A stretch of DNA of 64,000 nucleotides from Persicaria tinctoria (GCA_037127255.1 JBANSL010000004.1:6820001-6884000), one strand, 5' to 3'; shown: positions 1 through 9,430, counted from the first letter of the stretch. Translations and numbers: made by a program. Notes: generated from the letters alone by a model not told the origin.

Positions 1-811
1 CTTCAATCTTAACCTAATCCCCAATCCATCGTTGTTTCAGCACCAAAATAAAAAAACCCCAAATCCTCTCCGTCTTTCGACCTTGCATCAAATCCTCCCG
101 ATGGACAGTTGATGAAGACAACGACGATGAAGAGGAAGGGGATGGTGAGGAAGGCCAGGGCTATCGATCTCCGGCTTTGAGATTCCGACCTCGTCGCCGA
201 TCTCTGAATCGCCTCTAAATCGCCAGATTCCGACCTCGTCTCTGAATCGCCTCTGAATCTCCGATCTCCGGCTTTGAGATTCCGACGATGAAGAGGAAGG
301 GGACGACGACGACGAAGATGAAGGCTGGGGGACGGTGAGGACGGTGACGATGAAGAGGAAGGGGACGGTGAATCGCCTCTGAATCGGCATCTGAATTGCC
401 GATTTGCAACTGGCAGCCCAGATCCGCTCCCTCCGTTCTCGCTCCTGCTCCGGATCGCTTCCATGGTCGTTTCCGCATCTCTCTCCAGATCGTTCCATGG
501 TCGAAGAGCTCCGCCGCCGCAGAAGCTTTCAATTCGATGGCGACAGGCAAGAGGCGGAGGCGGCGGAGATTCGGCGGAAGCGGAGGTGGAGACTGCGGAG
601 GTGGACTCTGGTTGCTTCTCTCCTCGATCTCCCTATTACTTCCGAGTTCCCGTCGTTTCATCATCTTCGGACGGGATCTGGACGGAATCTTCATTTCGAG
701 TGTCCCGCTTTCGACCTTGGTGCTCAGGTGCTCTTCAAGGATGTGAAGGTTGAAGAGTACGTGAGTGTTCGATTTGATCACTGGTCAGTTCCTGCTTTCA
801 GAGCATGCTGA
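1..811. other. GC-rich low-complexity segment, possible gene fragment
   Basis: Both strands have overlapping open frames, but they are rich in Arg, Ser and Pro and match no family I recognise. The first 370 bases contain imperfect internal repeats: the phrase GATCTCCGGCTTTGAGATTC occurs twice (about 169 and 268) and AAGAGGAAGGGGA recurs near 130, 294 and 353. From 404 to about 755 on the plus strand a frame ends near a GTGAGT donor-like site after the residues KVEEY, so a first exon is possible. No partner exon was found in the AT-rich DNA downstream, so no gene is claimed. Confidence 0.25.
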
Positions 812-1116
812 AATTCTGAAATCTGCTCAAATGTGTCAATTCTTCGCTTCCTTCCAGTAAGTTTATTTGCATCTTATTTGAAGTCATCTTCCTTACAATT
901 TACCTAGATTGTAACATAGAGTTCCTACCTTGTGAGCCCTTCTGTAGGCATTTTTTTACTTGCTTTTGTATAAGAACTGTTTCCTTATAATCTTAGTTGT
1001 TAATAAGTGTGATTCAGCTTAATTTACTCACATCACTAAAGATATCGAGAATTTGAAACCACTTGTTTAGTCTTTTAATTTGTCAATAAATAGCCTTTTC
1101 ATTTCCTTTAGAGTAT

Positions 1117-1720
1117 TTTGCTGAAACTTCGGTTTTAGTACCAACAAAGTTGATGAAACCGGGGTTTCAGCAGCAACAAAAATGCTGAAATCGGGGTTTC
1201 AGCAACAACGTTGTGGAAGAAAATTTGGAGTTAGACTCGTGAGAGGAATATTTTTACTCTTTTCGTGAGTTCTTTTTGCTGAAAATTGTTGTTGCTGAAC
1301 TTGCTTTAAAACTAGAATTTGCTGAAATTGTTGTTGTTGAACTTACTTTAAATCTCCTTTAAAAGCCTCTTAGCTCAATGGTAGAGCAATGTGCTTATGC
1401 ACAAATACGTGGGTTCGAATCCCGCATAGGCTAAATTTTATATCTCGTAATACGATTTCAGCAACAATTTCAGCATCAGCAACGTTGCTGAAATCGGGGT
1501 TTCAGCATCAACTACAGCGCTGAAATCGGGGTTTCAGCAATTCTGGAAACACAAAAAAAGCGAAAAAAAAAAACGAAAAAAAGACTGCTGAAACAGATGG
1601 TGACACAAAGGTTTCAGCAATTCTGTTTCAGCAACTCTGGAAACGCGGAAAAAAAAATAAATAAATTTCGCGGAATTTTTTTTTTTTTTCTGAAAACAAA
1701 AATTTCAGCATGATGAAAAA
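1117..1720. repeat. Cluster of GCTGAAA/TTTCAGC hairpin motifs
   Basis: More than fifteen copies of TGCTGAAA or its complement TTTCAGCA occur in about 600 bases. Three are perfect 20-mers with a 7-bp stem GCTGAAA/TTTCAGC around a TCGGGG loop, at 1184-1203, 1487-1506 and 1519-1538. A degenerate fourth lies at 1152-1171. Phrases like CAACAAC and CAGCAACAAT link the motifs. A tRNA-like sequence sits in the middle at 1364-1432. I do not recognise the family; a decayed transposon terminus is one possibility. Confidence 0.6.
1364..1432 (+). tRNA. tRNA-like sequence, probable pseudo-tRNA
   Basis: The 69-nt segment has an acceptor stem AGCCTCT/ATAGGCT (one mismatch), a D-arm GCTC/GAGC and a T-arm GTGGG-TTCGAAT-CCCGC. 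Its A box (TAGCTCAATGG) and B box (GGGTTCGAATCCC) match the Pol III consensus. The anticodon arm is abnormal: TGTGC/GCACA closes perfectly on a four-base TTAT loop instead of seven bases, so no anticodon can be assigned. Three of the four arms are sound, which fits a degenerate tRNA or the head of a tRNA-derived SINE. Confidence 0.55.
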
Positions 1721-1794
1721 TTCGGTGGACAAATCCCAAATATAGAGAGGGTGGGAGACGGATTCCTAATATAGCCTAATTTCGTGGCCTGTAT

Positions 1795-1886
1795 GGAAAT
1801 TGCCCCATATTTTATATAGTTTTTATTATTCTAAAAAAGCGTGCGTAAATAGTAAATGACAAGTTTTGTCGAACGGATGGAGTATA
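1795..1886. mobile_element. Right half of a Stowaway-like MITE
   Basis: The segment contains TTTTATATAGTTTTTATT followed by a terminus ending ACGGATGGAGTA. This resembles the right ends of the complete Stowaway elements elsewhere in the window, such as that at 7326-7552. No matching left end is present, so it is truncated. The rest of 1721-2219 is AT-rich with nothing else recognisable. Confidence 0.5.
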
Positions 1887-2219
1887 AAATAAAATTTATG
1901 TATTATTTTTTATAATTCTAGTTTTTAGATGAGATATAAATACATCTGTTTATTTTTAAATTTTTTTGAGAAATGGAATTGTTTAGGCATATAGAATTAC
2001 TCCCCATGATTCTAGTTTAACTTCTTACATGCACCAATCATATCTCATCAATTAAAAGTAATAATAGAAAAATACATCTTATACAACCCAAATTATGGAT
2101 TTTCTTACATATATTTTATAAAGAATTTTTTTTTTTTTGAAGAAATAAAAATATTAAAAATTTATATATATATTGTTGTTTTGGTATAATTAAAAAGTCA
2201 ACCAGAACAAAAAAAAATA

Positions 2220-2912
2220 GGGAAAATTACAGAAAACCACCCTTTAAATATGGGTGTTTTCACTTAACCACCCGTTAAATTCAAAATTACAGAAAACCAC
2301 CCTTTAAATGGTATTTGTTTACAACTCACCACCCATTCAACTATTTTCGTTACTTTATCATTAAATATATTATATTTTAATATTTTTAAACTCAAATTTG
2401 ATTGTAAATACATTCAAATTTTGAATTTTAGGGCCCAATTATATTTTAGGGATCATTGTATTTATTTTTAAAAATAATAATCAATAAAGCCTAGAATTAT
2501 TATCTTAATTTAGGTTTTAAATTGTTTAAAACATTATGTAAATTACTCTTATTTAAAATATAAATAAAACAAGAGTAATTTCCATAATATTTTAAAATTT
2601 TATAAACATTTTCAACCATAAATTACGATAATAATTCTAGGCTATATTTATTATTATTATTTTAAAATAAATAAAATAATCCCTAAAATATGATCGAGCA
2701 CTTAAATTCAAAATATGAATATATTTACAATTAAATTTGAGTTTAAAAATATTAAAATATAATATATTTAATGATAAAGTAACGAAAATAGTTGAATGGG
2801 TGGTGAGTTGTAAGCAAATACCATTTAAAGGGTGGTTTTCTGTAATTTTGAATTTAACGGGTGGTTAAGTGAAAACACCCATATTTAAAGGGTGGTTTTC
2901 TGTAATTTTGCC
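2220..2912. mobile_element. 693-bp foldback (near-complete inverted repeat) element, MULE-type MITE
   Basis: The left half and right half are reverse complements over almost their full length. The termini are GGGAAAATTACAGAAAACC and, on the other strand, GGCAAAATTACAGAAAACC; inside each arm the phrase ACAGAAAACCACCCTTTAAA occurs twice. The element is flanked by a perfect 9-bp direct repeat AAAAAAATA (2211-2219 and 2913-2921). Nine-base target duplications are typical of Mutator-like elements, although this one is A-rich and so less informative. There is no coding capacity. Transcription would give a long hairpin RNA. Confidence 0.7.
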
Positions 2913-4110
2913 AAAAAAATATTAGAATTATATGTATAATACAATGAATATTTTTTAAAAAATAAAACCATATCATAAAATTTGGTTTGAATTTATCAAT
3001 TTTAGTTTAAAAAAACTAACATAAGTAGAAATTAGTAAGTAAAACAAAAAAAAAACAAAAATAAAGAGAAATTGTATCTATTTTCACTATTTTTTACTTA
3101 ATTTTTTTTACTTTTTAAATATATGAGGATGACCGTGAAGGGAGGAGGGGCAACCAGTGGCGGAACCAGGATTCTGGTTAGGGGGGTGCTAAAAAAAATT
3201 CGTGAAATATTTTTTTTTTTTGGTGTATACTGGATAAGAAGATTTTGTTAAAAAAATATTGAAAAAACACTAAAATTGTTATTTTTAATGATTTTTTTTT
3301 TGTATTTTAAATAGTTGAGAGTAACCAAAAAAATAGAAGAGAAACAAAAAAATATAGAGAAAAATGATGAAGAATTATTTTTAAACCAATATTGAAAGGA
3401 AGGGTTTAATATATAATTTAAACATAAATATGACATTTTTTAATGAAATGGTTAATAGAAATAAAAAATAGAAATAGAAATGAAAAAGAATTAATGATAG
3501 AGTAAAACAAAAAAATATATTAGAATTATATGTATAATACAATGAATATTTTTTAAAAAATAAAACCATATCATAAAATTTGGTTTGAATTTATCAATTT
3601 TAGTTTAAAAAAACTAACATAAGTAGAAATTAGTAAGTAAAACAAAAAAAAAAAAAGAGAAATTGTATCTATTTTCACTATTTTTGACTTAATTTTTTTT
3701 ACTTTTTAAATATATGAGGATGACCGTGAAGGGAGGAGGGGCAACCAGTGGCGGCGCCAGGATTCTGGTTAGGGGGTGCTAAAAAAATTTCGTGAATTTT
3801 TTTTTTTTTTGGTGTATACTTGATAAGAAGATTTTGTTAAAAAAATATTGAAAAAACACTAAAATTGTTATTTTTAATGATTTTTTTTTGTATTTTAAAT
3901 AGTTGAGAGTAACCAAAAAAATAGAAGAGAAACAAAAAAATATAGAGAAAAATGATGAAGAATTATTTTTAAACCAATATTGAAAGGAAGGGTTTAATAT
4001 ATAATTTAAACATAAATATGACATTTTTTAATGAAATGGTTAATAGAAATAAAAAATATAAATAGAAATGAAAAAGAATTAATGATAGAGTAAAACAAAT
4101 AAAAAAGTTA
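2913..4110. repeat. Tandem duplication of about 595 bp
   Basis: Unit 1 (about 2913-3509) and unit 2 (about 3510-4100) are nearly identical; for example TAGAATTATATG starts at 2923 and 3521, and GACCGTGAAGGG at 3131 and 3722. Each unit contains flanking DNA, the 8-base target sequence GGGGCAAC and the 5' part of a hAT-type MITE. The junction lies in A-rich sequence after GAGTAAAACAAA. Only unit 2 continues to the MITE's other end. The A-rich antisense frames in both units are not genes. Confidence 0.8.
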
Positions 4111-4339
4111 AAGAAGTGGGATTTGAACCCAACACCTTTTGATTCTCTTTACTTTTACCCTTCCTTCCCTTACCACTTAAGCTAGATAACACTTTTGTTT
4201 CAAATATCATTTAAAGGTATTATATTACCTTAAAAATACTAAATATATGGGGAATTTTTATTTTTTTTTTTTGTATTTTTTTCCGAGCCAGGGGGTGCAC
4301 GAGCACCCCCGACCCCCCCCCCCCCCAGCTCCGCCACTG
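3746..4339. mobile_element. hAT-type MITE
   Basis: The 594-bp element begins CAGTGGCGGCGCCAGG and ends with GCTCCGCCACTG, so the termini are inverted. It is flanked by the 8-bp direct repeat GGGGCAAC at 3738-3745 and 4340-4347, the target duplication length of hAT transposons. An additional copy of the same 8 bases and the element's 5' end lies at 3147-3510 because of the local tandem duplication. No transposase is encoded. Just inside the right end is a palindromic stretch GGGGGTGCACGAGCACCCCC followed by a C-run. Confidence 0.8.
4112..4200 (-). repeat. tRNA-like Pol III promoter module inside the hAT MITE
   Basis: On the minus strand the segment contains an A-box-like TAGCTTAAGTGGTAAGG and, about 45 bases later, a B-box-like GGGTTCAAATCCC followed by ACTTC. 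The spacing and order fit a tRNA-derived sequence, but no proper anticodon arm can be drawn. It may be a captured SINE or tRNA relic. Confidence 0.45.
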
Positions 4340-4347
4340 GGGGCAAC

Positions 4348-4990
4348 CGCCCCCCTACGCCACCCCTGCTGCTAGTAGCCCCATCTGTGTTCAACTTGAT
4401 TGGTAATAGTGAGAGTCACTCATTACGGAGTATTAAAGTTTGTTGGAGCTCGTGACCTGGGGTCGTGTGTACGTATGCATATGCGTTTAAAACTCAGCAT
4501 ATAAGCACGACGAGGTTCCATTTTAAAATAAATTGTCAATAGAAAGAGTAGTCCATTTCCTTGTCAGGGAAAATGGGCAACCATTAAAATACTATTTTTT
4601 TCATTCGAAATCAATAAGGTGAACAGTGCATAAATATATGAGTTAGAGAATGTTCTACATGCACTTCTGTGATGACAACGCTGTTAGTCGACTCATTTTC
4701 TCCATTACCGTGTTATGTCTCATCTTCAATAAAGTGGACGTGTCTAATTAGGGCTTGTTTTCTAGGGTATTATTTTTTAGGAAGTGGAGATACTTTTTGG
4801 GATGGAGATAAATTTTGAGGTAGAAATGGTGGAGATTATTTGTAGAAAATAATCCTCTGGGGTGAAGATAGATAGGTTTTCTTTTAATTAGGGGAACTGA
4901 CGAAAAAACCCTTGTATCAACCCGTTCCCCATTACTATTCACCTTCTTCCTCAATCCAATTAGCAAATCAATTGATTCGCAACAAATACA
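4348..4990. other. Intergenic, no gene seen
   Basis: A GC-rich scrap next to the MITE (4348-4385) is followed by AT-rich DNA. There are only short frames without family similarity and no convincing element termini. Confidence 0.4.
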
Positions 4991-5062
4991 ATTGAATAGT
5001 CAACAAATACAGAAGATGAAAAACAAGATTCAATTGAATAGTTACCCCTTCCCCGTTACTAT

Positions 5063-5300
5063 TTGTCGATCGGGAGGTCCTGGCCTACCTCCTATCCAGC
5101 TCCTCTTATTCCTCCCCTGCCTCCGCCGGCATCATCAGCAAACAGGGTCAAAGGCGGCAGAAGAAGCCACCCGACGGCGTTCACCTGCGGCTGCTTCGGC
5201 TGTTACATGAACTACTGGGCGAGATGGGACTCCTCCCCGAACCACCAATTGATCCACGAAATCATTGACGCCTATGAGGATTGTGCTCCGACCCATCGAC
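5063..5300 (+). pseudogene. Fragment of a small uncharacterised plant protein
   Basis: The frame around 5190-5280 encodes CGCFGCYMNYWARWDSSPN followed by QLIHEIIDAYED. A Cys-rich CFGCY motif plus an amphipathic tail of this kind is familiar to me from short plant proteins of unknown function, but I cannot name the family. After residue DAYED the frame continues into repetitive CTCTCCGACC-type sequence and is then cut by the copia insertion at 5397, so this looks like a truncated exon. Confidence 0.35.
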
Positions 5301-5664
5301 TTTCTCCCTCCCGTCGGCCTCTCCAACCCATCCTCTCCGTCCGACCTCTCCGATCCCCTCTCGCACGGCCTCTCCGACCCATCGAGATGTGCAATCTGTT
5401 GGAAACCAAATTCGATATGTGATTAGAGCTAGAACAGAAGAACGAGATGGAAAAGGTAGAGTACTGGAGTGAAGTTTGAAAAAGGAATCTGGGAATTTTC
5501 TATTCATTCAACTGAATTGTACAAATGAAAGAGATTTATAAACCCGGCATGTGTAAAACAAAACAAATGAAATGGATTGGGCCGACCCATACAAACCCAT
5601 ACAGATCAAACCAAACAAATATAACGCATACAAACAAAGCATCATCGTCTACACTAACACCCCC

Positions 5665-6069
5665 TCAAGATGGAGCCGGGGAATCCACGACTTCGATCTT
5701 GCGTAATAGAGGTCGGAGATGGACGCCGAGAATATTCTTGGTGAGGAAATCTGCAAGCTGGGCATAGGAAGGGACATGACCAAGCGAAATAAGACCCTCG
5801 AGCAGCTTCTCTCGAGCATAACGGCAGTCAATTTCTATATGTTTTGTATGCTCGTGGAACACCGGATTCCAAGCAATATACACCACCGCTTGATTATCAC
5901 ACTTAACCGGAATTGGAACAATCCCAGAGACATCAAGATCATCCAACAAACGAGTGAGCCAAGCCAATTCGGTGCAAACACACCAGATTGAACGGTATTC
6001 GGCCTCTGCCGATGATAAGGAAATGCTTTGCTGCTTTTTAGACTTCCATGAGATTGTTGTATATGACAC
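5665..6069 (-). pseudogene. copia RNase H C-terminal fragment
   Basis: A 134-codon frame carries SLSSAEAEYRS, then DNQAVVYIAWNPVFHEHTKH and IEIDCRYAREKL, the hallmark end of the copia reverse transcriptase/RNase H polyprotein. It ends close to the 3' LTR. It overlaps the gag fragment in another frame at the deletion junction, so no continuous polyprotein remains. Confidence 0.85.
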
Positions 6070-6352
6070 TCCGTCTTATCTCTGAACTCAAGCTATTGAC
6101 AATCCAGGAGATAACCACGTCATTACACCGCTCCCAACACCGAAGCTTCGCCGGATCTGTAATTGGCTTCTCAATCGCACCGGTAATAAAACCGATCTTG
6201 TTTTTGGCGGACAACGCAATCCGAATCGATTGCCGCCATTCACCAAATCCTTTGCCATCAAAAGGAGGAGTGACCAGGATTAAACCTGAATGATCACTGG
6301 GATGGAGATAATACGGATCATTCGAATCAATCTTCGCTTGCTCATCCGCCAT
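6038..6352 (-). pseudogene. copia gag N-terminal fragment
   Basis: A 104-codon frame starts MADEQAKIDSNDPYYLHPSD and continues with GKGFGEWRQSIRIALSAKNK, the conserved opening of plant copia gag proteins. It ends soon after NNLMEV, where the internal deletion joins it to the RNase H region. It lies just inside the 5' LTR, as expected for gag. Confidence 0.8.
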
Positions 6353-6716
6353 GGCGAAAGAGAATCAAAACCAGAAAACTTCGATTAACAGATATAGGAC
6401 CAGATATCTGAGGTAGTGACAAGCTCAAATCGACAGATCGAGCTTTGATACCATGTTGGAAACCAAATTCGATCTGTGATTGGAGCTAGAACAGAAGAAC
6501 AAGATGGAAGAGATGGAGCGAAGTTTGAAAAAGGAATCTGGGAATTTTCTATTCATTCAACTGAATTGTACAAATGAGAGAGAGAGAGAGATTTATAAAC
6601 CCGGTTTGTGTAAAACAAAACATATGAAATGGATTGGGACGGCCCATACAAACCCATACAGATCAACCCAAACAAATATAACCCGTACAAACAAAGCATC
6701 ATCATCTACATTAACA

Positions 6717-7199
6717 CAATCCCACCCAAATTAGAAGAACAGAGGGAAACCCCGAATTAGAAATTCATTTTCGGATCCCTAATTTTCGATTTGGGGGAAA
6801 CCCAATGAAGGTCGAATTCGACGGAAGTTGTTTCATCTGATGCTGCTCATTCGCCGGCTTTTGAGGATGGGCGGGGCGGAGGTGGTTTAAGGTTGCTTCA
6901 TCTACTGCTTCAGGGGCTCGAAAATGGTGGTGGAGGGGGGAGTGGAAAGCAATACTGGAGGAGGGCAAAATTGGAGTAAAGGGGGTGGAAAAATTCTTTC
7001 ATCCCCTCCATCTTGAAAATGGAGATGGGAGAATCGCCCCATTTTCCACCTCCTCCACGGTTCCACCGCCACCCCCACCATCCCCTCCCAAACACGCACC
7101 CACGCATCACAAAAAAAAATCTTCCACCCTCCCCACCTCCTCCACCCCTTGCCAAACACCCCCTTGTTATCATCTCATTTGTGTTCGGCTTATATAATG
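6717..7199. other. Intergenic, purine/pyrimidine-skewed, no gene seen
   Basis: Runs such as GGTGGAGG and CCACCTCCTCC give overlapping low-complexity frames on both strands. None resembles a known protein. A terminus-like GCCAAACACCCCC near 7151 could be the end of a MITE, but I found no clear partner. Confidence 0.4.
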
Positions 7200-7325
7200 T
7201 ACTACATCCGATCCAAAATATATGTCATTTGACTTTTCAACACGTATTTCAAAAAGGTAAAAATTATATAAAATATCAAATTTTTTAAAATTATTTTTTA
7301 CAACTTAATATTTGTTGGTAATAAG

Positions 7326-7552
7326 TACTACCTCCATTCAGAAATAAATGTCGTTTGACTTTTTAGCACGTTTTTTAAGAAGCTAAAAACTATATAAAAT
7401 ATCAAAATTTTAATATAATATAAATACTTATTAATAATAAGTGTCATATTATCAAAAAAATTGTTTAAAAAGTTAATATTTTATATAGTTTTTAGCTCAT
7501 TAAAATACGTGCCAAAAAGTCAAACGACATCTATTTATGAACGGAGATAGTA
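7326..7552. mobile_element. Stowaway-like MITE (inner copy)
   Basis: The termini are TACTACCTCCATTC and GAACGGAGATAGTA. The subterminal parts are inverted copies (GTCGTTTGACTTTTTAGCACG and its near complement, ATATAAAATAT). It is inserted at a TA dinucleotide within an older copy of the same kind of element. Confidence 0.8.
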
Positions 7553-7726
7553 TTAAATTGTAAAAAAAAAAAGTTAATATATTATATAGTTTTTAGCTCC
7601 TTAAAATACATATTAAAAAGTTAATATCTTCCTATGCAAAAAAGCTCTCTTTTTGCCCTTGCCGGAAAACTAATTTCATTGGCTGGGTTTTCCGCCGACT
7701 TCCTCCCAGGAGGCCCGAACCCCTCT

Positions 7727-7845
7727 TCGGAGGTCTATACCCCCTCTTCGGAGGCCCCTAACTCCTCTTCGGAGGCCTATAATACCTCTTCGGAGGCCCT
7801 AACTCCTCTTCAGAGGCCTATAATCCCTCTTCGGAGGTTATAAAC
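7727..7845 (+). repeat. Array of six CCTCTTCGGAGG hairpin repeats
   Basis: Six units of about 20 bases each contain CCTCTTCGGAGG (one has CCTCTTCAGAGG), joined by spacers like CCTATAAT or CCCTAACT. As RNA each unit is a stem CCUC/GAGG closed by a UUCG tetraloop, an exceptionally stable fold. Confidence 0.85.
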
Positions 7846-9046
7846 CAACCCCTGCTGGTCCAAGGCTCCGGGTCTGACCCCGCCTTGCACCACCGGTCCC
7901 CTCCTCGTGCGTCGTCGCTGCTGCTTGGCGTTGCCCCTCCCTCCAGCGTCGGCGTGTCGAGCTGCCTCGGCTTGCTCAACTCTCTCTCGCATCACACCTC
8001 TCTCTGATTGTATTTTTTCTGGGACGAAATCATCATTGAAATCCCATTCGATTTGGGGCTTTTGCCTTGGCCTGTTGTCCGCTAGATTGGGCCGCGATCA
8101 ATAGTTCCCCTCGGTGTGCCATGGCTATCCGGCGGTTCCCCTGTCGCCTTCTTCCCCTCTTCTGTGCGGGTCGTCGGTTTCCAGTCCCCCTCCCCGGAGA
8201 TCCCTTCGATTTCCGGCTAGATCCGGCGCCGCCTTCGGTGTTTCTTGGTCATCCTCCATCGACTCCTCCGCGTCCTCTTCCCACGCCTGCTCACACTTCT
8301 CTTCACCCTCCTCGTTGTCCTCTCTCTCTCTGGGTGTTGAGGATCCGGACCCTACGACGCGTTTCAGAGATACTCCGATCGTCGCTTGTGCTGCTCGCTT
8401 CTTGCCGGCGGCTGTGGCGTCCAGGCCCTCTTAGTGCTACTGTTGCCCTGGTTGCCCGGTATGGGCTTGGGTGTGTTCCTTGGGCCCTAAGGCCTCTTGC
8501 CTTGGGCCCGGGGCTGGCCCGTCAAAATAAGCTTTTAATAAACTCTATTTTTTAATATATTGATTTTTATACATTATATGATAGCCTTAAATAAAATCCG
8601 GAATCCTTTTGCGCTCTTTGCCCTCTCGCGGTCGTGCTTCATTTTCTCGAGTTTGGTTGGAGTTCTAGTTGTTGGTTCGTGGTTAGTTTCGGTTGAGGAG
8701 CAGTTCTGCGGCCCTGGTTGATCGAAGTGATCGTGTTGGTGGTGTTCGTGGTCTCCGAAGATCCTTCATCTAGGTGGAGGGAACGTCGTGTGATCCACAC
8801 TTCCCCAGGAGTCGTCTTTGCCCTACGTGGATTTCTGCTTTCCGTCTTTCCGGCGGCGAGACATCGTGTCAGCTGTGCTGTCCCATGCGCTCGCTATCCA
8901 CTTCACCACGTCGGGTCTCTATCTTCTCGTTGCTGTGTCCGCTTGTTTGCTTAGGGTTTGGGTTTTCCGGGTTTGTTTCATGTAGTTCTTTTGTTGTATT
9001 AGGTATTTGTTTTCTGTTGTATTTCTATTGCTATATTGTATGTTTA

Positions 9047-9105
9047 GACGGCTTGCCGTCTGCCGACTTTGTCGGCCTCTCGAGGTCCGGGCTTGTCCGG
9101 CCTCG
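9047..9105 (+). repeat. Three consecutive hairpins at the retroposon 3' end
   Basis: GACGGC-TT-GCCGTC (9047-9060), GCCGAC-TTT-GTCGGC (9062-9076) and CGAGG...CCTCG with an inner CCGG/CCGG pair (9081-9105) follow one another directly before the poly(A) tail. Such 3' hairpins are the kind of structure a LINE reverse transcriptase recognises; that role is inferred. Confidence 0.7.
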
Positions 9106-9179
9106 AATTATTTCCTTATCAAAAAAAAAAATAATTAAAAAGTCAAACGGCATGTATTTTGGATCAAATGGAGTATAAC

Positions 9180-9430
9180 CTTTGGTTGTTTCACTGTAGC
9201 CAACAAAAATGCAATTTTGACTTTTGTCATCAACCTTCTTCCTTCGTTGATATATGGGCATATGCAAAACACCCAAATACACGTAAATCAGATATGTCTG
9301 ACTTTCTTCCATTCTAAGTTTTTTCTAGTCTTAGCAAGAACGCTCTTTGTTGGACATCTATTCAATGCATATACGAAACAAAAAACAGCCTCTGCCCATA
9401 AAAGTTTTGGCGTATTATTCTACTGAGGTG
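9180..9430 (-). pseudogene. copia integrase fragment
   Basis: On the minus strand the translation includes TPKLLWAEAV, ALNRCPTKSVL and, in another frame, KKVDDKSQNCIFVGYSETTK, the end of the copia integrase catalytic domain. At least one frameshift separates these parts. It abuts the right end of the split MITE at 9175. Confidence 0.7.

Larger units (their letters stand above)
5397..6716 (-). mobile_element. Internally deleted Ty1/copia retrotransposon with both LTRs
   Basis: Two nearly identical LTRs of about 263 bp (5397-5659 and 6454-6716), starting TGTTGGAAACC and ending TAACA, are flanked by the 5-bp duplication CAATC (5392-5396, 6717-6721). On the minus strand a primer-binding site TGGTATCAAAGC (initiator-tRNA-Met type) follows the first LTR. 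A purine tract GAGGGGGTG precedes the second. The interior is only about 0.8 kb, so protease, integrase and most of reverse transcriptase are gone. The near-identity of the LTRs suggests a fairly recent insertion of an already deleted element. Confidence 0.92.
7622..9133 (+). mobile_element. Non-coding retroposon with poly(A) tail, LINE-dependent type
   Basis: The 1.5-kb insertion ends in a run of A and is flanked by the 10-bp direct repeat ATTAAAAAGT (7612-7621, 9134-9143), so it moved by target-primed reverse transcription. Its last transcribed bases, CCTCGAATTATTTCCTTATC, resemble the 3' end of the LINEs at 59270-59290 (CCCGAATTTTTTCCTAAT) and 25815-25830. Three hairpins precede the tail. 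The interior is GC-rich with frames up to 162 codons but no domain I recognise. It may be a SINE-like parasite of the LINEs or a retroposed transcript. Confidence 0.75.
7200..9175. mobile_element. Stowaway-like MITE interrupted by two later insertions
   Basis: The left terminus TACTACATCCGATCC at 7200 pairs with the right terminus ending GGATCAAATGGAGTA at 9175. The MITE body is about 240 bp split into three parts. A second Stowaway (7326-7552) and a 1.5-kb retroposon (7622-9133) lie inside it. Confidence 0.7.

Noticed and set aside
9..781. Overlapping frames of 116-188 codons on both strands
   Set aside because: Low-complexity, Arg/Ser/Pro-rich, no family similarity, contradictory strands.
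3248..4024. Antisense frames of about 60-80 codons repeated at 3248-3436 and 3779-4024
   Set aside because: They are Phe/Tyr/Lys-rich translations of AT-rich MITE sequence, duplicated only because the DNA is duplicated.
6897..7168. MITE suspected from GCCAAACACCCCC near 7151
   Set aside because: No inverted partner or target duplication could be found.
8067..8555. 162-codon plus-strand frame in the 1.5-kb retroposon
   Set aside because: Pro/Arg/Leu-rich translation of GC-rich DNA with a competing overlapping frame; no domain.
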